Source: Durusdinium trenchii (lineage: Eukaryota > Sar > Dinophyceae > Suessiales > Symbiodiniaceae). Taken from it: DNA of 64,000 nucleotides. Positions 26,450 to 37,017 of the stretch are shown in pieces. The position numbers and the translations under genes were made by a program. Under the pieces are notes generated by a model that worked only from the letters and a program-made list of their open reading frames with translations, did not search any database and was not told where the DNA came from. The stretch covers positions 560,617 through 624,616 of the forward strand of contig CAXAMN010026772.1 in assembly GCA_963970005.1 (NCBI GenBank). Direction: 5' to 3'. How positions within the stretch are numbered: the first letter of the stretch is position 1; every line of letters starts with the position of its first letter.

Positions 26450-29410
26450 CTTTCAAGACGACGCCGTGCGCGGTTATGTTAAATTACACACGTATAAAAA
26501 CATATGATTTCAACGCTCAAAGTCCGGCCTAGACGGAGTTGCTGCCCTAAGCACTCACGAGCCACGCAGCGAAATTGCTGCGCATTGTAAAGGACTTTAC
26601 CGTCGCGGGCTTTGGCGACAATCATGCCGAGCGCCTGGAGAGATTGAGGTGGCCAAAGAAATGGACACAAATATGTGGAAATTATCTACGGTGCTTAAAG
26701 CTACTATGAGGGTCGTTGTAACTTGTGGCATTTATATGTTTCTTAAAAGCTAATTGCAAGTACATGTACGGAAGTCATAGGTTCACTTATAGCATCCGCA
26801 ATCTCCGCAAGTACCACGCACACTTATACGTTAGCGGAGGAACTTATAAGTTCAACGTTGAAAGTAGCGCGCAAGTTCCACAGTTGAAGTTGCGTAAGGT
26901 ACGCGGCGCACGCGCGGTACTTACAAAAACAACGAAAAATGAACTTACCATTTGTCTAGCACGCGAATACATTGTGCAGCGTCAATCGGGCTCAAAACAC
27001 GTGTTCAAGCCGTGGGAGACAAGAGCGTTGTCTTCACGTTCTGACGGACAGAGAACGCACACTGCCGCAGGCAAGAAAAATAAAGGTTCCAGCAAATTTT
27101 TGTAGTTTATGTCACGTCCGCGAAACGTCCGCGGATGTCCGCGGAATTCATGCGCCTTGTTAAAGTAAATAGAGACCTATGTCCGCGGAACGTCCGCGGG
27201 CTCCTGCCGTTGTTTCTTGCAAAGTAATATATATTAGACGCACAGGCATTTGGGCTCAACGCTGTTTCCGCGCACGTCTTTATTTTTTGCACCGGGACAT
27301 GACCAACACGGAGACGCAGGATATATTTGTGGCTGCTTGGTGGTGATTCCTAGGATCCGATGTATATTGCCTGCACTAGTCGAAAAAAGACTGCTCGAAA
27401 GCTGCACTCATGACGCCTAAACCTATTCAAACGCAACAAAAAGAAAAACTACGCGGTACATACACGACTCCTGCGCGTTACGCGTAAGTTCAACGAATAA
27501 GTTCAACGCCTAAGTTCCGCAAGTACATTTATAACATATGCAAATGCAGGTATAAGTAGCATAAGTTATAACGACCCTCATAGTACGTGACCCCTGTGGC
27601 CAGGCCTCGGCGAGCGCGGGGCCAACCTCTGCCAGACCGTCTGCAGTGGCAACGTCGTGCCACATCTCGTCGTTCTTGGCGACGAAGACGCGGGCCTGGA
27701 ACTGGTCGGCAATCAGTTTACTGCCATGTGAATTTGTCAAATTGTTAGGTTTTCCGAATCTCTTGCTCTTCTGAAACGATTGAACATGCCTGGTCTGGAA
27801 TTGAACTTGATGTCGACAGTGACAATAGTAGCGGCATGCGGGCATAATATTGCTGCTGGATGGACTCCGCGTTGGCCAGCACCTGCACTATATTACTTCT
27901 CAAAACTACCTTCTGGTATCGTGAGTTGGTATTTCCAGCCTCCTTGGCGGAGGGGCGGCTGTTCTTCAAGGGCGCCGAGGAGTAGAAGATGGAGCCATCT
28001 TCACGACCAGTGATAGCCTACGTACGAGACACGCGCAAACACAATTGCGGCGGGCCCCCAAACATATACGCTGCAATTGCTCCCAAAACAGAACCTGCCT
28101 CCATGAACTGGGGCCGGTCGCCGGTCGTTGGGGCGCCGCCGGTCCACAGTTGCTAGCTCGGAGCGGGCAGTCATGCCCCAGTTGACGCTCCAGAGGACAC
28201 TGCCGAGCTCCCGACTCAAGCGGCTGGATTTCAACCGGGTGGGGACAACAGCACTCCAGGTATCTGGAATCCACCTGTCACGAAAATATATTCACAACTT
28301 GAAATCACACAGACAACTCAAAAAAAAGCTTAAAAAATTGATGTGTCTGATCATGACGTCTGGGTACACGCTTCAAATCAAGAGAGACAAGTTGACTTCG
28401 AAAACTTTACATTTCAAGGAGTCATCAGCCTCTCCGCGTCGGCCTTCTTTCGGGACCGCCGGAAAGGTTGCGAGCCAGCCAACGCCCGCCGCGGGGGAGC
28501 TCGAAAGTCGTCTTCGTCCTCGCCTCCCACTCATCAAGCTACAAGAGAATGCTTTGGGCCTTAATTTATCCATAAGGAAGTATCGTTCCAAAGACCTGGC
28601 CTCCTGTTCGGGTGTGGGCCGTCGGCGGGCGAGGTTGGCGCTGCAGGCGAAGTGGGCACCGGCTCCTTTACGCGGCAACATCGAAATTGTGTAATAGTCT
28701 GTGTCTATTTCGCTTTCTAAATTCTAGGGGGCAGCCATGCCCTGAACTCAAAATTGTTGCGAGGTTCGCCTATTATGCTCCTGCCTCGTCTTCTGACAGT
28801 GGCCCGGCAGGCGAGGTTGCCTCACTGCATATTGTTATGGCCGGGGTTGAAGTTTCGATCGGCAAGCGCCACTTGTGTCAGTTCCCGGTCAAATCCGAAA
28901 CAAAGAGGCCTCCAGCTCGTCGTCGGACAATTGTCACCTAGTCGTTTACGCGATCAACTATGGCCTCCTGGTCGTCTGGGACGCTCGGCTCTGCCTAAGC
29001 ACTTAGAAGGAACACGGCTGTCACTTTCAGAGCCGTCTTCCACACTCACTCCCATGCGCTCTGCTCAGCGCAACGCCATCATGGCGTCCAAGTGCGCTTC
29101 CAGCTCCGCTTCGACGTCGTCTGCTATTCGGCGCCTCTTGGAATTGCCTCCAACCAACAAACAACAAACAACAAGTCTTGAATCACAACACCTCCCGTTG
29201 TGGCATCGACCCGACCTCCAGTTTCTTCCCCATCACTGTCCGACCCCTGAGCAAAAGAATCGATTATCTACACATTTCCACCATCGGGCGAATTGCTTGC
29301 TTGCCCCTTGCCTCAACAGAGTCATCATAGCTGTCGCTGCCGCTGGAGGATGTGTCAGAATCACTGCCCTCAAAAAACGTTTTGTCGGGAGACTTAACGT
29401 GCCGGAAAAT
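26450..29410 (-). CDS. Unrecognised multi-exon gene with acidic Ser-rich segment
   Basis: Coding-like minus-strand exons in order: about 29400-29290 (E-G-S-D-S-D-T-S-S-S-G-S-D-S), about 29240-29160 (G-S-D-S-D-G-E-E-T-G-G), about 29130-29070 (D-D-V-E-A-E-L-E-A-H-L-D-A-M-M-A-L), about 28930-28900 (S-D-D-E-L-E-A-S-L-F), about 28550-28460 (L-D-E-W-E-A-R-T-K-T-T-F-E-L-P-R), about 27960-27750, about 27720-27600 (Q-A-R-V-F-V-A-K-N-D-E-M-W-H-D-V-A) and about 26640-26480 (L-G-M-I-V-A-K-A-R-D-G-K-V-L-Y-N-A-Q-Q). The acidic Ser/Asp stretches look like a disordered, perhaps phosphorylated, region. It may run on into the 25.3-23.9 kb exons. I cannot assign a function. Confidence 0.45.
26704..27583. mobile_element. 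880-bp terminal-inverted-repeat element with TA flanks
   Basis: TACTATGAGGGTCGTT... at 26702-26724 is inverted at 27563-27585 with one mismatch over 23 nt. If the outer TA is taken as target duplication, the element is 26704-27583, as in Tc1/mariner-like elements. Inside are repeated AAGTTCAACG and GTCCGCGGA words and one open frame (26725-27105, plus) with no recognisable transposase motif, so it is probably non-autonomous. It sits in a minus-strand intron: a TCTCTCCAG acceptor lies just beyond it at about 26640. Confidence 0.8.
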
Positions 29411-30047
29411 ACGATCAAAGAAGTGATGGCCAGGTGGAGGACGAAAGTAAAATCATGCAGCCACAGTTTGGCAGGAACGCAAGCCTGGAGACTAATGTAA
29501 AAAATCATGCGGCCCATTCACGCAGCTTTCAACTGAGCAAAAACTTGATGAGGTAATCCTGTTTGGGGACCAGTGGGAGACAGGCACATGTAAACTCATG
29601 CGGCCAGAGTCCAGGGCACCTGCAGCGCGGCAGGAATGCGGAGACAAATGTAAAATCAGGCTGGCCCGGTCATGCGGCCCTTTTAAAGGAGTAAGAACCC
29701 CTCACAGGTAAACCTGCTTGGGGAACAACCAAGCGGGCGGGGCATCCAAGATACGTTCAACTCAAACCGCAGCGGTTGTTTTCGTTGAAGAGTCAGGTAG
29801 GTTGATGGTGTTTGTGGTAGTCATTGTGGTCGAGCTAGATGGTTGATAGTAAGTTGTTTGCTGTTCGGCGTGGGTCATCTCACGTCTCTAGAACAATAGC
29901 TGGCTAGGGTTGCTAGCACCTAGCAAGAAGGTCTCCCCCAAATTCACCGTGTGACACTACAACGTGGGATGTTGCACCCCCCCTTCGCGCGCCCAACCCG
30001 TTGCCACCCTGCTGCGTCCTCAAGCACGGGCTACACGGCTACACTGC

Positions 30048-30268
30048 ACTCTTCACCGCTGTGTTTTGCTGCCATGGCTGTTCTCATGGTAACCCCAAAA
30101 GCCAATTGCCCCAGCAGCTTCACCGTTCTGAGCGCCACCGCCGTCTTGCGGCTGCGAGTGAAACCATTTTGTTCAAACATCTACAAATCAGCTGACCCAG
30201 CGATCGTGCGGTTGCAGCATTCTTTTCACTGTGGATTCTAGCACTGGACGAAACCTTATCTAAGTGTG
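30048..30268. repeat. Direct repeat A, copy 1
   Basis: Starts ACTCTTCACCGCTGTGTTTT and ends TCTAAGTGTG. It matches 32211-32423 in the same orientation with scattered substitutions and one small deletion in copy 2. Confidence 0.85.
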
Positions 30269-30691
30269 ACTCGCTGCACTTTCCCACCTGGGCGTGTAAT
30301 GTGATCCCCTGCAACGCGGCGCTGAGGCCACTGGGATTTTGGTGAGGTTTACCCGCTCTGCAGCCGTGGCGTCTGGTTTGGATTGGTTTTGTTTCACCCA
30401 TGAATCAACGGACCCCAACGCCGCCGGGCATACGGTTCACTTGCATGTTTTTCCAGGTTCAACCTCTTTTGCTACTCCTTTCTTTCTCTCTTGCCCTTTT
30501 CGTTTTGCTCTTTCTGTCTTTCTTTCTTTTCTAAGGCTTGTTAGGTGGCTATTCAGGTTTTGACCCCGTATTTTGCCGTTAGTTCGGCAGACGTACGTGG
30601 CACTGCACCTATCTTTCTCCTTTTTCTTGTTTCTAGGGCTTATTAGGTGGCTATTCAGGTTTTTGCCGGAGTAAGCGCCGCTATGTGGCGC

Positions 30692-30938
30692 TGTGTGTGT
30701 GCCCCTTGCAGCCACAGGGATTCTTTTGAATTGAATTGTTTTTCAGCAGGGGGCACGGAGACTGATTTCCCATCCGTGCCAACGAAGCTACGGAAATCAG
30801 TTGGAAGAGAGTTGGGACGCCAACTCTTGTACCTGCATTCTGACTTTTAAGTTTCTGTAAAGGGCTAATACACTTGGCAGTCATGCACGGTACGCCGTCA
30901 TCCCATCGGCTCGTCGCGTCGTGGAGTTTGACTTCTGG
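30692..30938. repeat. Direct repeat B, copy 1
   Basis: About 245 bp, from TGTGTGTGCCCCTTG to GGAGTTTGACTTCTGG. It contains CAGCAGGGGGCACGGAGACT and recurs almost unchanged at 31684-31928, so the duplication is fairly recent. Confidence 0.85.
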
Positions 30939-31683
30939 CTGCGTCTCTCCCAGTGAGAGAGTCCAGGGTGAGCCCGAGGAGTGCCCCCTGTGGACCCGTC
31001 TAACGGGCGTTTGTCTTTATCTCCCCTGCCCGGAGATGTACGTGCCCAGTGCGGGCGTAGGTGGCCTAGGCCGAGAGATTTACAACCTTTGTCTCATTTT
31101 TGAACTCCAAGCTGGCTCATGCCTTTACGTGACCTAAGCAGCCAGCCACTTTGGCAGGGCACAAGGTGACCACAGCGGTCAAAGTCATTTTGAGGTTCAT
31201 TGGAACCTGTCGCCATCTCAGGTGCACACACAGCGTATACACTTTAACGAGGCAGGTCTTCCTAGGTCGTTGTAATGAGGTTTGGTTTCATCGGATCCCG
31301 TCCCTTTCATTTGGTTCCCCCCTTTTTTTCATCCTTTCCCCCTTCACACACTTCTTTTCCTCTTTCTTTTCACGTCTTCCCTCGCTTCATGTCCTGTCAT
31401 CTCATTCCTGTCTCTCTCTTGCGCGCACAAAGGTCCGGGCCTTAGTTTGTTCCCGCACATCCACTGTACACTTAGGTTTCAGGTCGCCCAGGTTCTGATA
31501 ATGAGGTTTGGCTCACTGTTTGTCCCTGTGCATCTGGTTCCCTCTTCATCGCAACCACATACATTGTTGTCCTGTCTTGTCCTCTTTTCATGTCTTCATC
31601 TAATTGTCCTTGGTTGTGTGCAACTGTGCACACACGTCTTAACCTTAGCTTTCGCCTCCCCTCGGGGAGGCGTGTGTGTGTGT

Positions 31684-31928
31684 GTGAGTGCCCCTTGTAG
31701 TCACAGGGATTCTTTTGAATTGAATTGTTTTTCAGCAGGGGGCACGGAGACTGATTTCCCATCCGTGCCAACGAAGCTACGGAAATCAGATGGAAGAGAG
31801 TTGGGACGCCAACTCTTGTACCTGCATTCTGACTTTTAAGTTTCTGCAAAGGGCTAATACACTTGGCAGTCATGCACGGTACGCCGTCATCCCATCGGCT
31901 CGTCGCGTCGTGGAGTTTGACTTCTGGC
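31684..31928. repeat. Direct repeat B, copy 2
   Basis: Near-identical to 30692-30938 with only a few substitutions by eye (for example TTGTAGTC for TTGCAGCC). The spacing of about 0.99 kb differs from that of repeat A, so A and B were not duplicated as one unit. Confidence 0.85.
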
Positions 31929-32055
31929 CTTTAACTAAAGGCGCTCAGGCCCCCTCACCTGGTTTTTCAGGATTTGGTTTCTTAGGCTGGCGTGTGGCAC
32001 CGCTGTCCAGTCAGTATGCAAAATCATAAGTGTGTGTGTGTGTGTGTGTGTGTGT

Positions 32056-32170
32056 CCCCCTCCGTTTCTAGGAGTTTTCCTTTTTACTTTCAAGCATGCA
32101 GGGGGATGCCGGGGATTTCCATGGTCGGCATCCAACGAAGGCACCATGAATTTCCTCTGATATGAGTCGA
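32056..32170. repeat. Dispersed repeat, copy 2 (CCCCCTCCG...GATATGAGTC)
   Basis: Matches 23496-23612. It is preceded by a (TG)n run, so the TG tract may be part of the element. Confidence 0.75.
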
Positions 32171-32210
32171 GGACGCTTGACTCACGTACCTGCCGTTGTC
32201 CCAACACTCC

Positions 32211-32423
32211 ACTCTTCACCGCTGTGTTTTGCTGCCATAGCTGTTCTCACGGTAACCCCAAAAACCAATTGCCCCAGCAGCCTCACCGTTCTGAGCCCCA
32301 CCGCTGTCTTGAGTGAAACCATGTTGTTCAAACATCTACAAATCAGCTGACCCAGCGATCGTGCGGTTGCAGCATTCTTTTCACTGTGGATTCTGGCACT
32401 GGATGAAACCTGATCTAAGTGTG
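32211..32423. repeat. Direct repeat A, copy 2
   Basis: Second copy of the unit at 30048-30268, lacking about 8-10 bp around GCGGCTGCG. Spacing between copies is about 2.16 kb. Confidence 0.85.
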
Positions 32424-32883
32424 TACATATCCCAGAACTTCCAATGACTCATTTTGACTGGCAGTCATAATCCGCTAATGTAAAATGAGTCATCACCGGA
32501 CTATCCGGCTCAGATTTAGTAAAGCAAATCTGTTTTGCTGTGCTCTTGGGTGGATCTGTTGCGACCCAACCCTGTGCGCAGCCCGACATGTGGAAGCGAA
32601 CGTCACTGGCTTGATGAGGTGAAGATGAGAAGGACCGAGAGCAGAAGTCCACTGGTCTTTTGCCCTATTACAGCTTGGGTGCACATCTATAGTCTACAGT
32701 TGTTCCACTCGTCGTGTTTTTGGGACGGGGCCAAAAAACCATTAGCCACCCCTTCTCTGTCAAAACGGCAATGCACCTGTTCGTGCAATGCAACCTGAAA
32801 CAGTGGCCCTCGGGGTGCAGGTGCAGAAGTCGGTACGCCCGCACGCTCCATGAGAAACCACCACGTCGAACAACCACTGAATG

Positions 32884-32997
32884 ATAAACCTTAACCTTTA
32901 ATCCTTAACCTCTAATAACCTCTAACCATGATTAACCTTAACCCTTAACCCTTAACCTCTAATAACTTCTAACCCCTAACCCCTTAACCTCTTCCAA
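32884..32997. repeat. Interstitial telomere-like CCCTTAAC tract
   Basis: Irregular tandem units CCTTAACC, CCCTTAAC, CCTCTAATAAC and CCCCTAACC occur over about 110 bp. They resemble degenerate CCCTAA-type telomere repeats but are mixed in length, so this is not an active telomere. It may be an old end-fusion or repair scar. Confidence 0.6.
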
Positions 32998-33214
32998 AAG
33001 ACTTTCGGCTGTGTTCCCCCAACGGTCGCGGCGAGGCCAGACTCGCGTTGGGACTGCTGGCCTCCGGAAGCCAGCGGAGCAAACGGCCGGAGCAAACCGG
33101 AGCAAGTGGGCCATCCAGGCAAGAACCCCCACCCATCTAGCGGGCGATACTGTTGAACCACGGGAAGTACTGGGAAGTGCTGGGATACCTGGGAAGTTGA
33201 ACCACTTGGGATAC

Positions 33215-33380
33215 CCGTTGCATCAAAGAAGGCCCAAAACTCCTGCAATGGCCCCATCTCTCCGATATACTGGGACTCCCCACCGTAGAAGATCTCGTGG
33301 AAGGCTAAAGCGAAGCGACGACTTCCTTCCACCAGTCGACCATCCAGTCGACCGATTCTGCTCCCAACGCCCTGGCCAAA
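33215..33380 (-). CDS. Possible exon, unrecognised
   Basis: After a GGCCAG acceptor, one minus frame reads A-L-G-A-E-S-V-D-W-M-V-D-W-W-K-E-V-V; another reads A-F-H-E-I-F-Y-G-G-E-S-Q-Y-I-G-E-M-G. Both look protein-like, so frame and edges are uncertain. Confidence 0.25.
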
Positions 33381-33511
33381 CGGGGCACTCTCTTGGCCCA
33401 ACGTCGCCTGCCACAACTGCGGTTGGACGCCCGGCCGGAGAAACGGCCGACCGGGCGCAGCTGGCCGACCTGGCGCCAGCGGCCGAGAAGAAGATCACTG
33501 CTCAGCTAAGC

Positions 33512-33612
33512 TTGGTGGACCTGGTTTTGGAGTGTGAAGTCCCTTAGTAGAACAATGCTTGTTCGGTATACGGCCTGTCTGACATGTTCATGGTGGTCTG
33601 GAATCCTAGGGC
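33512..33612. repeat. Dispersed intron repeat (GTTGACCTGG family), copy
   Basis: TGGACCTGGTTTTGGAGTG, then CCCTTAGTAGAACAATG, ending TGGTCTGGAATCCTAGGG. It matches the unit at 34541-34640 in order and spacing. Confidence 0.6.
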
Positions 33613-34540
33613 TACAGAATGACGAAAAGTTCTGTCTTTTTTGAGCCTGGTCTTCATCCCCAAGGTGTGCATCACCGGAATTCGATGGAACTAAACAACT
33701 CTCCCAGTGGCGATCCCTGACCATGCGCGATCCTCGCGCGAAACCCTCGCAGTTGGGGGTTGCAGTGTAGTCAAGCTCTTGTGCTTCGCTCCACGTCCAC
33801 GTCCGCTTTCTCCGGCCCGCGCAACGTGAGCACGGCTCGGTCCCGACGGCTCGGTCCGGCCAACGAAGGCGGGTTGAAGGAGGCTCGTCTCAGGTCGGCA
33901 CCCCGGTCGCCGGGGGGGCGTACCCCAATGGAACTTCCCCGAAAAAAAACAAAAACGGCGTCCAAGCTCCGCCACCATGAAGGCATCGAAGTCTATATCG
34001 CCGTAAGTCTATATCGAAGTCTGATAGCTTTTACCCAAGAAGCATTGATTGAATAAGGATTTTACTAAGACCAGCATAGGTCGAACGGCGAACCGGCGAG
34101 CAGGTGAACGCATGTTGCTCCGTCCTCTACGGCGGTCGGCGGGCGTGGAACCAGCCGCCGGCGGCTTGGGAGCGAGGACGGGCTCCTGGGGCGCAGGTCC
34201 ACAGCCCCAACCAACAACAAAGCACCACACAAGCACCAACATTAGCTCCAAATTAGTACGCCATAATACGCCAACACAGTCTTCTAAAAAGAAAAACAGA
34301 ACAATCTGGATCATCATGAATAGAGAAGATACGTTACCGTATCTTCGGTCATGAACAACCAAGGCGGTGTGTGCCGACCAGCACCCGATCTCGATTTCAA
34401 GGTATCCGAAATGGTGGCTGAAATGGAGACTTGTTGATTGAAGTGGGAGGTGGTGACGTGGTAGGTTTCGGCTACGGGGATATGGAATCTTCACCCTATC
34501 CTTTGACCGTTCGCCTTTCGTTCTACCGTTTAAAGGAGTT

Positions 34541-34640
34541 CGGTTGACCTGGCTTTGTAGTGCCAAATCCTTAGTAGAATAATGGTTGTTTGGTAGCAAA
34601 AACCTGCTGTATGCATCAATGGTGGTTGGAATCCTAGGGT
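34541..34640. repeat. Dispersed intron repeat (GTTGACCTGG family), clearest copy
   Basis: GGTTGACCTGGCTTTGTAGT, AAATCCTTAGTAGAATAATG and GGTGGTTGGAATCCTAGGGT lie in order over 100 bp. Other plus-oriented copies or parts are at 15286-15340, 33512-33612, 36271-36355 and 37439-37537. Reverse-oriented copies are at about 43125-43185, 48190-48268, 59613-59682 and 63155-63217. Confidence 0.7.
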
Positions 34641-34863
34641 TGACCCGAATGGTGGGTTTGACGGTTTGACCCTTGAAACCTCTTCTTCACCACGCCCCAT
34701 GTATATAGCCTTCTAGAGTTGGAACTCCACCCACTCCCGGTCCGAATGGACGCCGTCAACCGGTGGGCTTTACACCCATGCTGGCACTTGATCCGACTGT
34801 GGCCACCTCTGCGGCCGATGCACGGCGCGATGTGTTCCAACAGGATGATGGAAGACCAGGAAA

Positions 34864-34896
34864 AAGAACGCAGCCGCTGACAGCGGCTGCGTTCTT
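34864..34896. repeat. 33-bp near-perfect palindrome
   Basis: AAGAACGCAGCCGCTG, a single A, then its exact reverse complement (34881-34896). It would form a 16-bp perfect stem with a one-base centre. No T-run follows that would make it terminator-like. Confidence 0.95.
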
Positions 34897-36016
34897 GTTG
34901 CAGCCGGTGCTTTTCGAAGCACCACGAACATCCACGAACCGATTTTGGAAGGACTGCGGAGGTGCTGTTGAGCGTCCCAGAGGAGGGCGATGCTGTTGAG
35001 ACCCCTAGATGGGAGGCGCAAATGCGGCATCCCGTCCGAAAGGACCGGTGTGGCACCCCGGCACCTCCACATGGAACTGCTGCAAGATGTCAAGAGATGT
35101 CAAGATCTCGGAAAAAAATAAAGGCTAGGCCGCGACTAGGCTAAACCCGCTTCAATCCTGCCAGGTCGCGGGGTTCTTATCAATCTTCTCTGTGCTCGGC
35201 ACCGCTGCGCCAGTGCCTACCAGAGTGCGTGGGTGGTTGGTCTCTGTGTGTGCGCGCGTGGGGATGGATGAAGTCTGTTCAAATCTTGCACTACTTAGTT
35301 AGCTTTCATGTGCCAGTGGAAGAAAAGAACACCTCACCGGTTTCATCCGGTTTCTTGGAGTTTTTGTTGGGGCTTTTGTTGTCAGTTCGGCGACGGGGAC
35401 TGTGGAAAGAATATGAAGGAATCGGGTGAAGGGACCTCCATGAACCAGTGTACACGATCTTTCGTTGGATGTTTCTGTCAGGAAATCCCTGCAAATCAGA
35501 AAGCCTTTCTGGCAGGTCCAAAGGTCCTAAAGGTGAGCCCCCCCAAACAGAAATCAAAAAAATAGAGCACATACCTGGACCATCCTGTCGGGGTGCCCTG
35601 TCTAGAAGCCTAGGCCGGTAGAGTGGGGTAGTCCAGCCAGGACACCCCGATGGTCCAATGGTCCTGGTAGATATATAGCAAAATTCCACCAAATGGATCG
35701 AAGCCTGGCAGCTTAAAGGATCGAAGCCCAGCTCCTGCAGCTTTTTGGTGACACTTGGAGATACGAGTACAAGGGTTGGCACTCTCTGTACAGAAGGGCT
35801 CCGCAGAGAAATCACGCTCTCTGAGCTACATCACGCTCTCTGTACAGGCTCAGGAAGGGGAAGTCTTAAATAACATGTTGCTCCGGTGAGTTGAAACGGC
35901 AGGAAGAAGGTCAGAAGGACCTATCAAAAATCAAAAATGGAACCCAACAAAACCGATACTTAGGTATGGTAGAGCTCCTTTCAAACAAACACCTATGCCT
36001 ATAGTGTTCAATGACT

Positions 36017-36170
36017 TTTGGGGGTTTGAGATTGCCCCGTTTGCACCCACCGCAGCACATTAGCTGGCAAAACCCTAAGCATGGCATCTTCAATGTCGAT
36101 CGCGAAGCGCTCGCGGCATCCGCAGCCAGGATTTCATGGCTTGACGGAACTGCTCGGCTTTCGAGAGCTT
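36017..36170 (-). CDS. Possible exon downstream of the kinase gene
   Basis: Two overlapping minus frames look coding: R-F-A-I-D-I-E-D-A-M-L-R-V-L-P-A-N-V-L and S-K-A-E-Q-F-R-Q-A-M-K-S-W-L-R. It lies past the kinase stop codon at 36973, so it would belong to another gene or to an alternative kinase end. Confidence 0.25.
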
Positions 36171-36270
36171 TTGGGGCTCGTTCGTGGCCTTGGGCGTCGG
36201 ACGGGGTGTCCGTCGGACGGATTGAGAGAACCCGAAAGAGCGAAGCAAGCCTGCCAAGACCATCTTAAAC

Positions 36271-36355
36271 ATGGTTGACCTGGTGTTGTAGAGCCAAATC
36301 CTTTATAGTACAACGGTTCTTTGGGAGCCAGACCATTAAAACAATGGTTGGCCAG
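36271..36355. repeat. Dispersed intron repeat (GTTGACCTGG family), copy
   Basis: ATGGTTGACCTGGTGTTGTA, GAGCCAAATCCTTTATAGTA and CAACGGTTCTTTGGGAG follow the same order as the 34541-34640 unit, with a shorter end. Confidence 0.6.
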
Positions 36356-36972
36356 GAAGCCGAGTCTGAGTCTGTCGAGGGTTGGGTGTTGGGCCCGAGT
36401 ACAGGTCGAACAATTGGTGATCTGGCAGTGAGGGTGCTGGTAGATGTGTTCTCCCGAGCTTCTACTTATGGCAAATGCCAGTTGCGAATGCAGCTCCAGG
36501 TGTTTCACTACCCTCACTTCTCACTCCTCGAACCAAGGTGCGGTACTAGGCACAGTGTCCACCGGAGGCAGATCCGTGATCTGCCCCAGATATTCGACCT
36601 GACGGTGGATTGCCATCAAGTGGTTGGGATACCGGGCCATAAGTTCGGGAGCTTAAGTGAATATCAAGATCGACTTGGCTTCTCCCCCAACAAGGAAGAT
36701 TCGGTAGACTCAGTCGACTCATATCAACAATCATGGTGGAAGGGTAGGCTGTCAGACCTGCTTCACAACTTCACAGCGCTGACCTCTCGCTTTCCATACA
36801 GTGAATGTCGTGCCGTTGACCCTCTGGAGCCCTCAAGGGTAGGGCTGATACTCACGTTTTGGAACGACCCAAAAAAGCCAGCTCTCCCAGTCTAGCTCGT
36901 CTCAACCTGAGAGTATTGCTTGGAAAAAACTTTAAACGCGTCCTCGCAGACCCTCTTTCAGAGTGCTTGAAG

Positions 36973-37017
36973 TCATTGCCGCTCAGCCACGAAGTCATCA
37001 ATCGAGATCTGCCCGTC
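36973..37017 (-). CDS. EF-hand 4, second half, and stop
   Basis: D-G-Q-I-S-I-D-D-F-V-A-E-R-Q, then TGA. Acceptor GCGCAG. A copy of the GGACGGGCAGATCT word lies 31 bp upstream (about 37042), a small local duplication overlapping the acceptor region. Confidence 0.75.
   Translation of the reverse strand, partial: DGQISIDDFVAERQ

Larger units (their letters stand above)
29500..33200. other. Gene-poor block of duplicated sequence
   Basis: No exon recognised. It holds two nested direct duplications (A and B below), two copies of GGTGGCTATTCAGGTTTT (about 30544 and 30646), two of TAATGAGGTTTGG (about 31275 and 31499), a short TG repeat (about 32030-32055) and a telomere-like tract. The order A1-B1-B2-A2 in one orientation suggests segmental duplication followed by divergence. 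Confidence 0.5.

Noticed and set aside
30001..32423. Repeated units considered as long terminal repeats of a retrotransposon
   Set aside because: Units A and B have different spacing, and I found no reverse transcriptase, integrase or primer-binding site between them.
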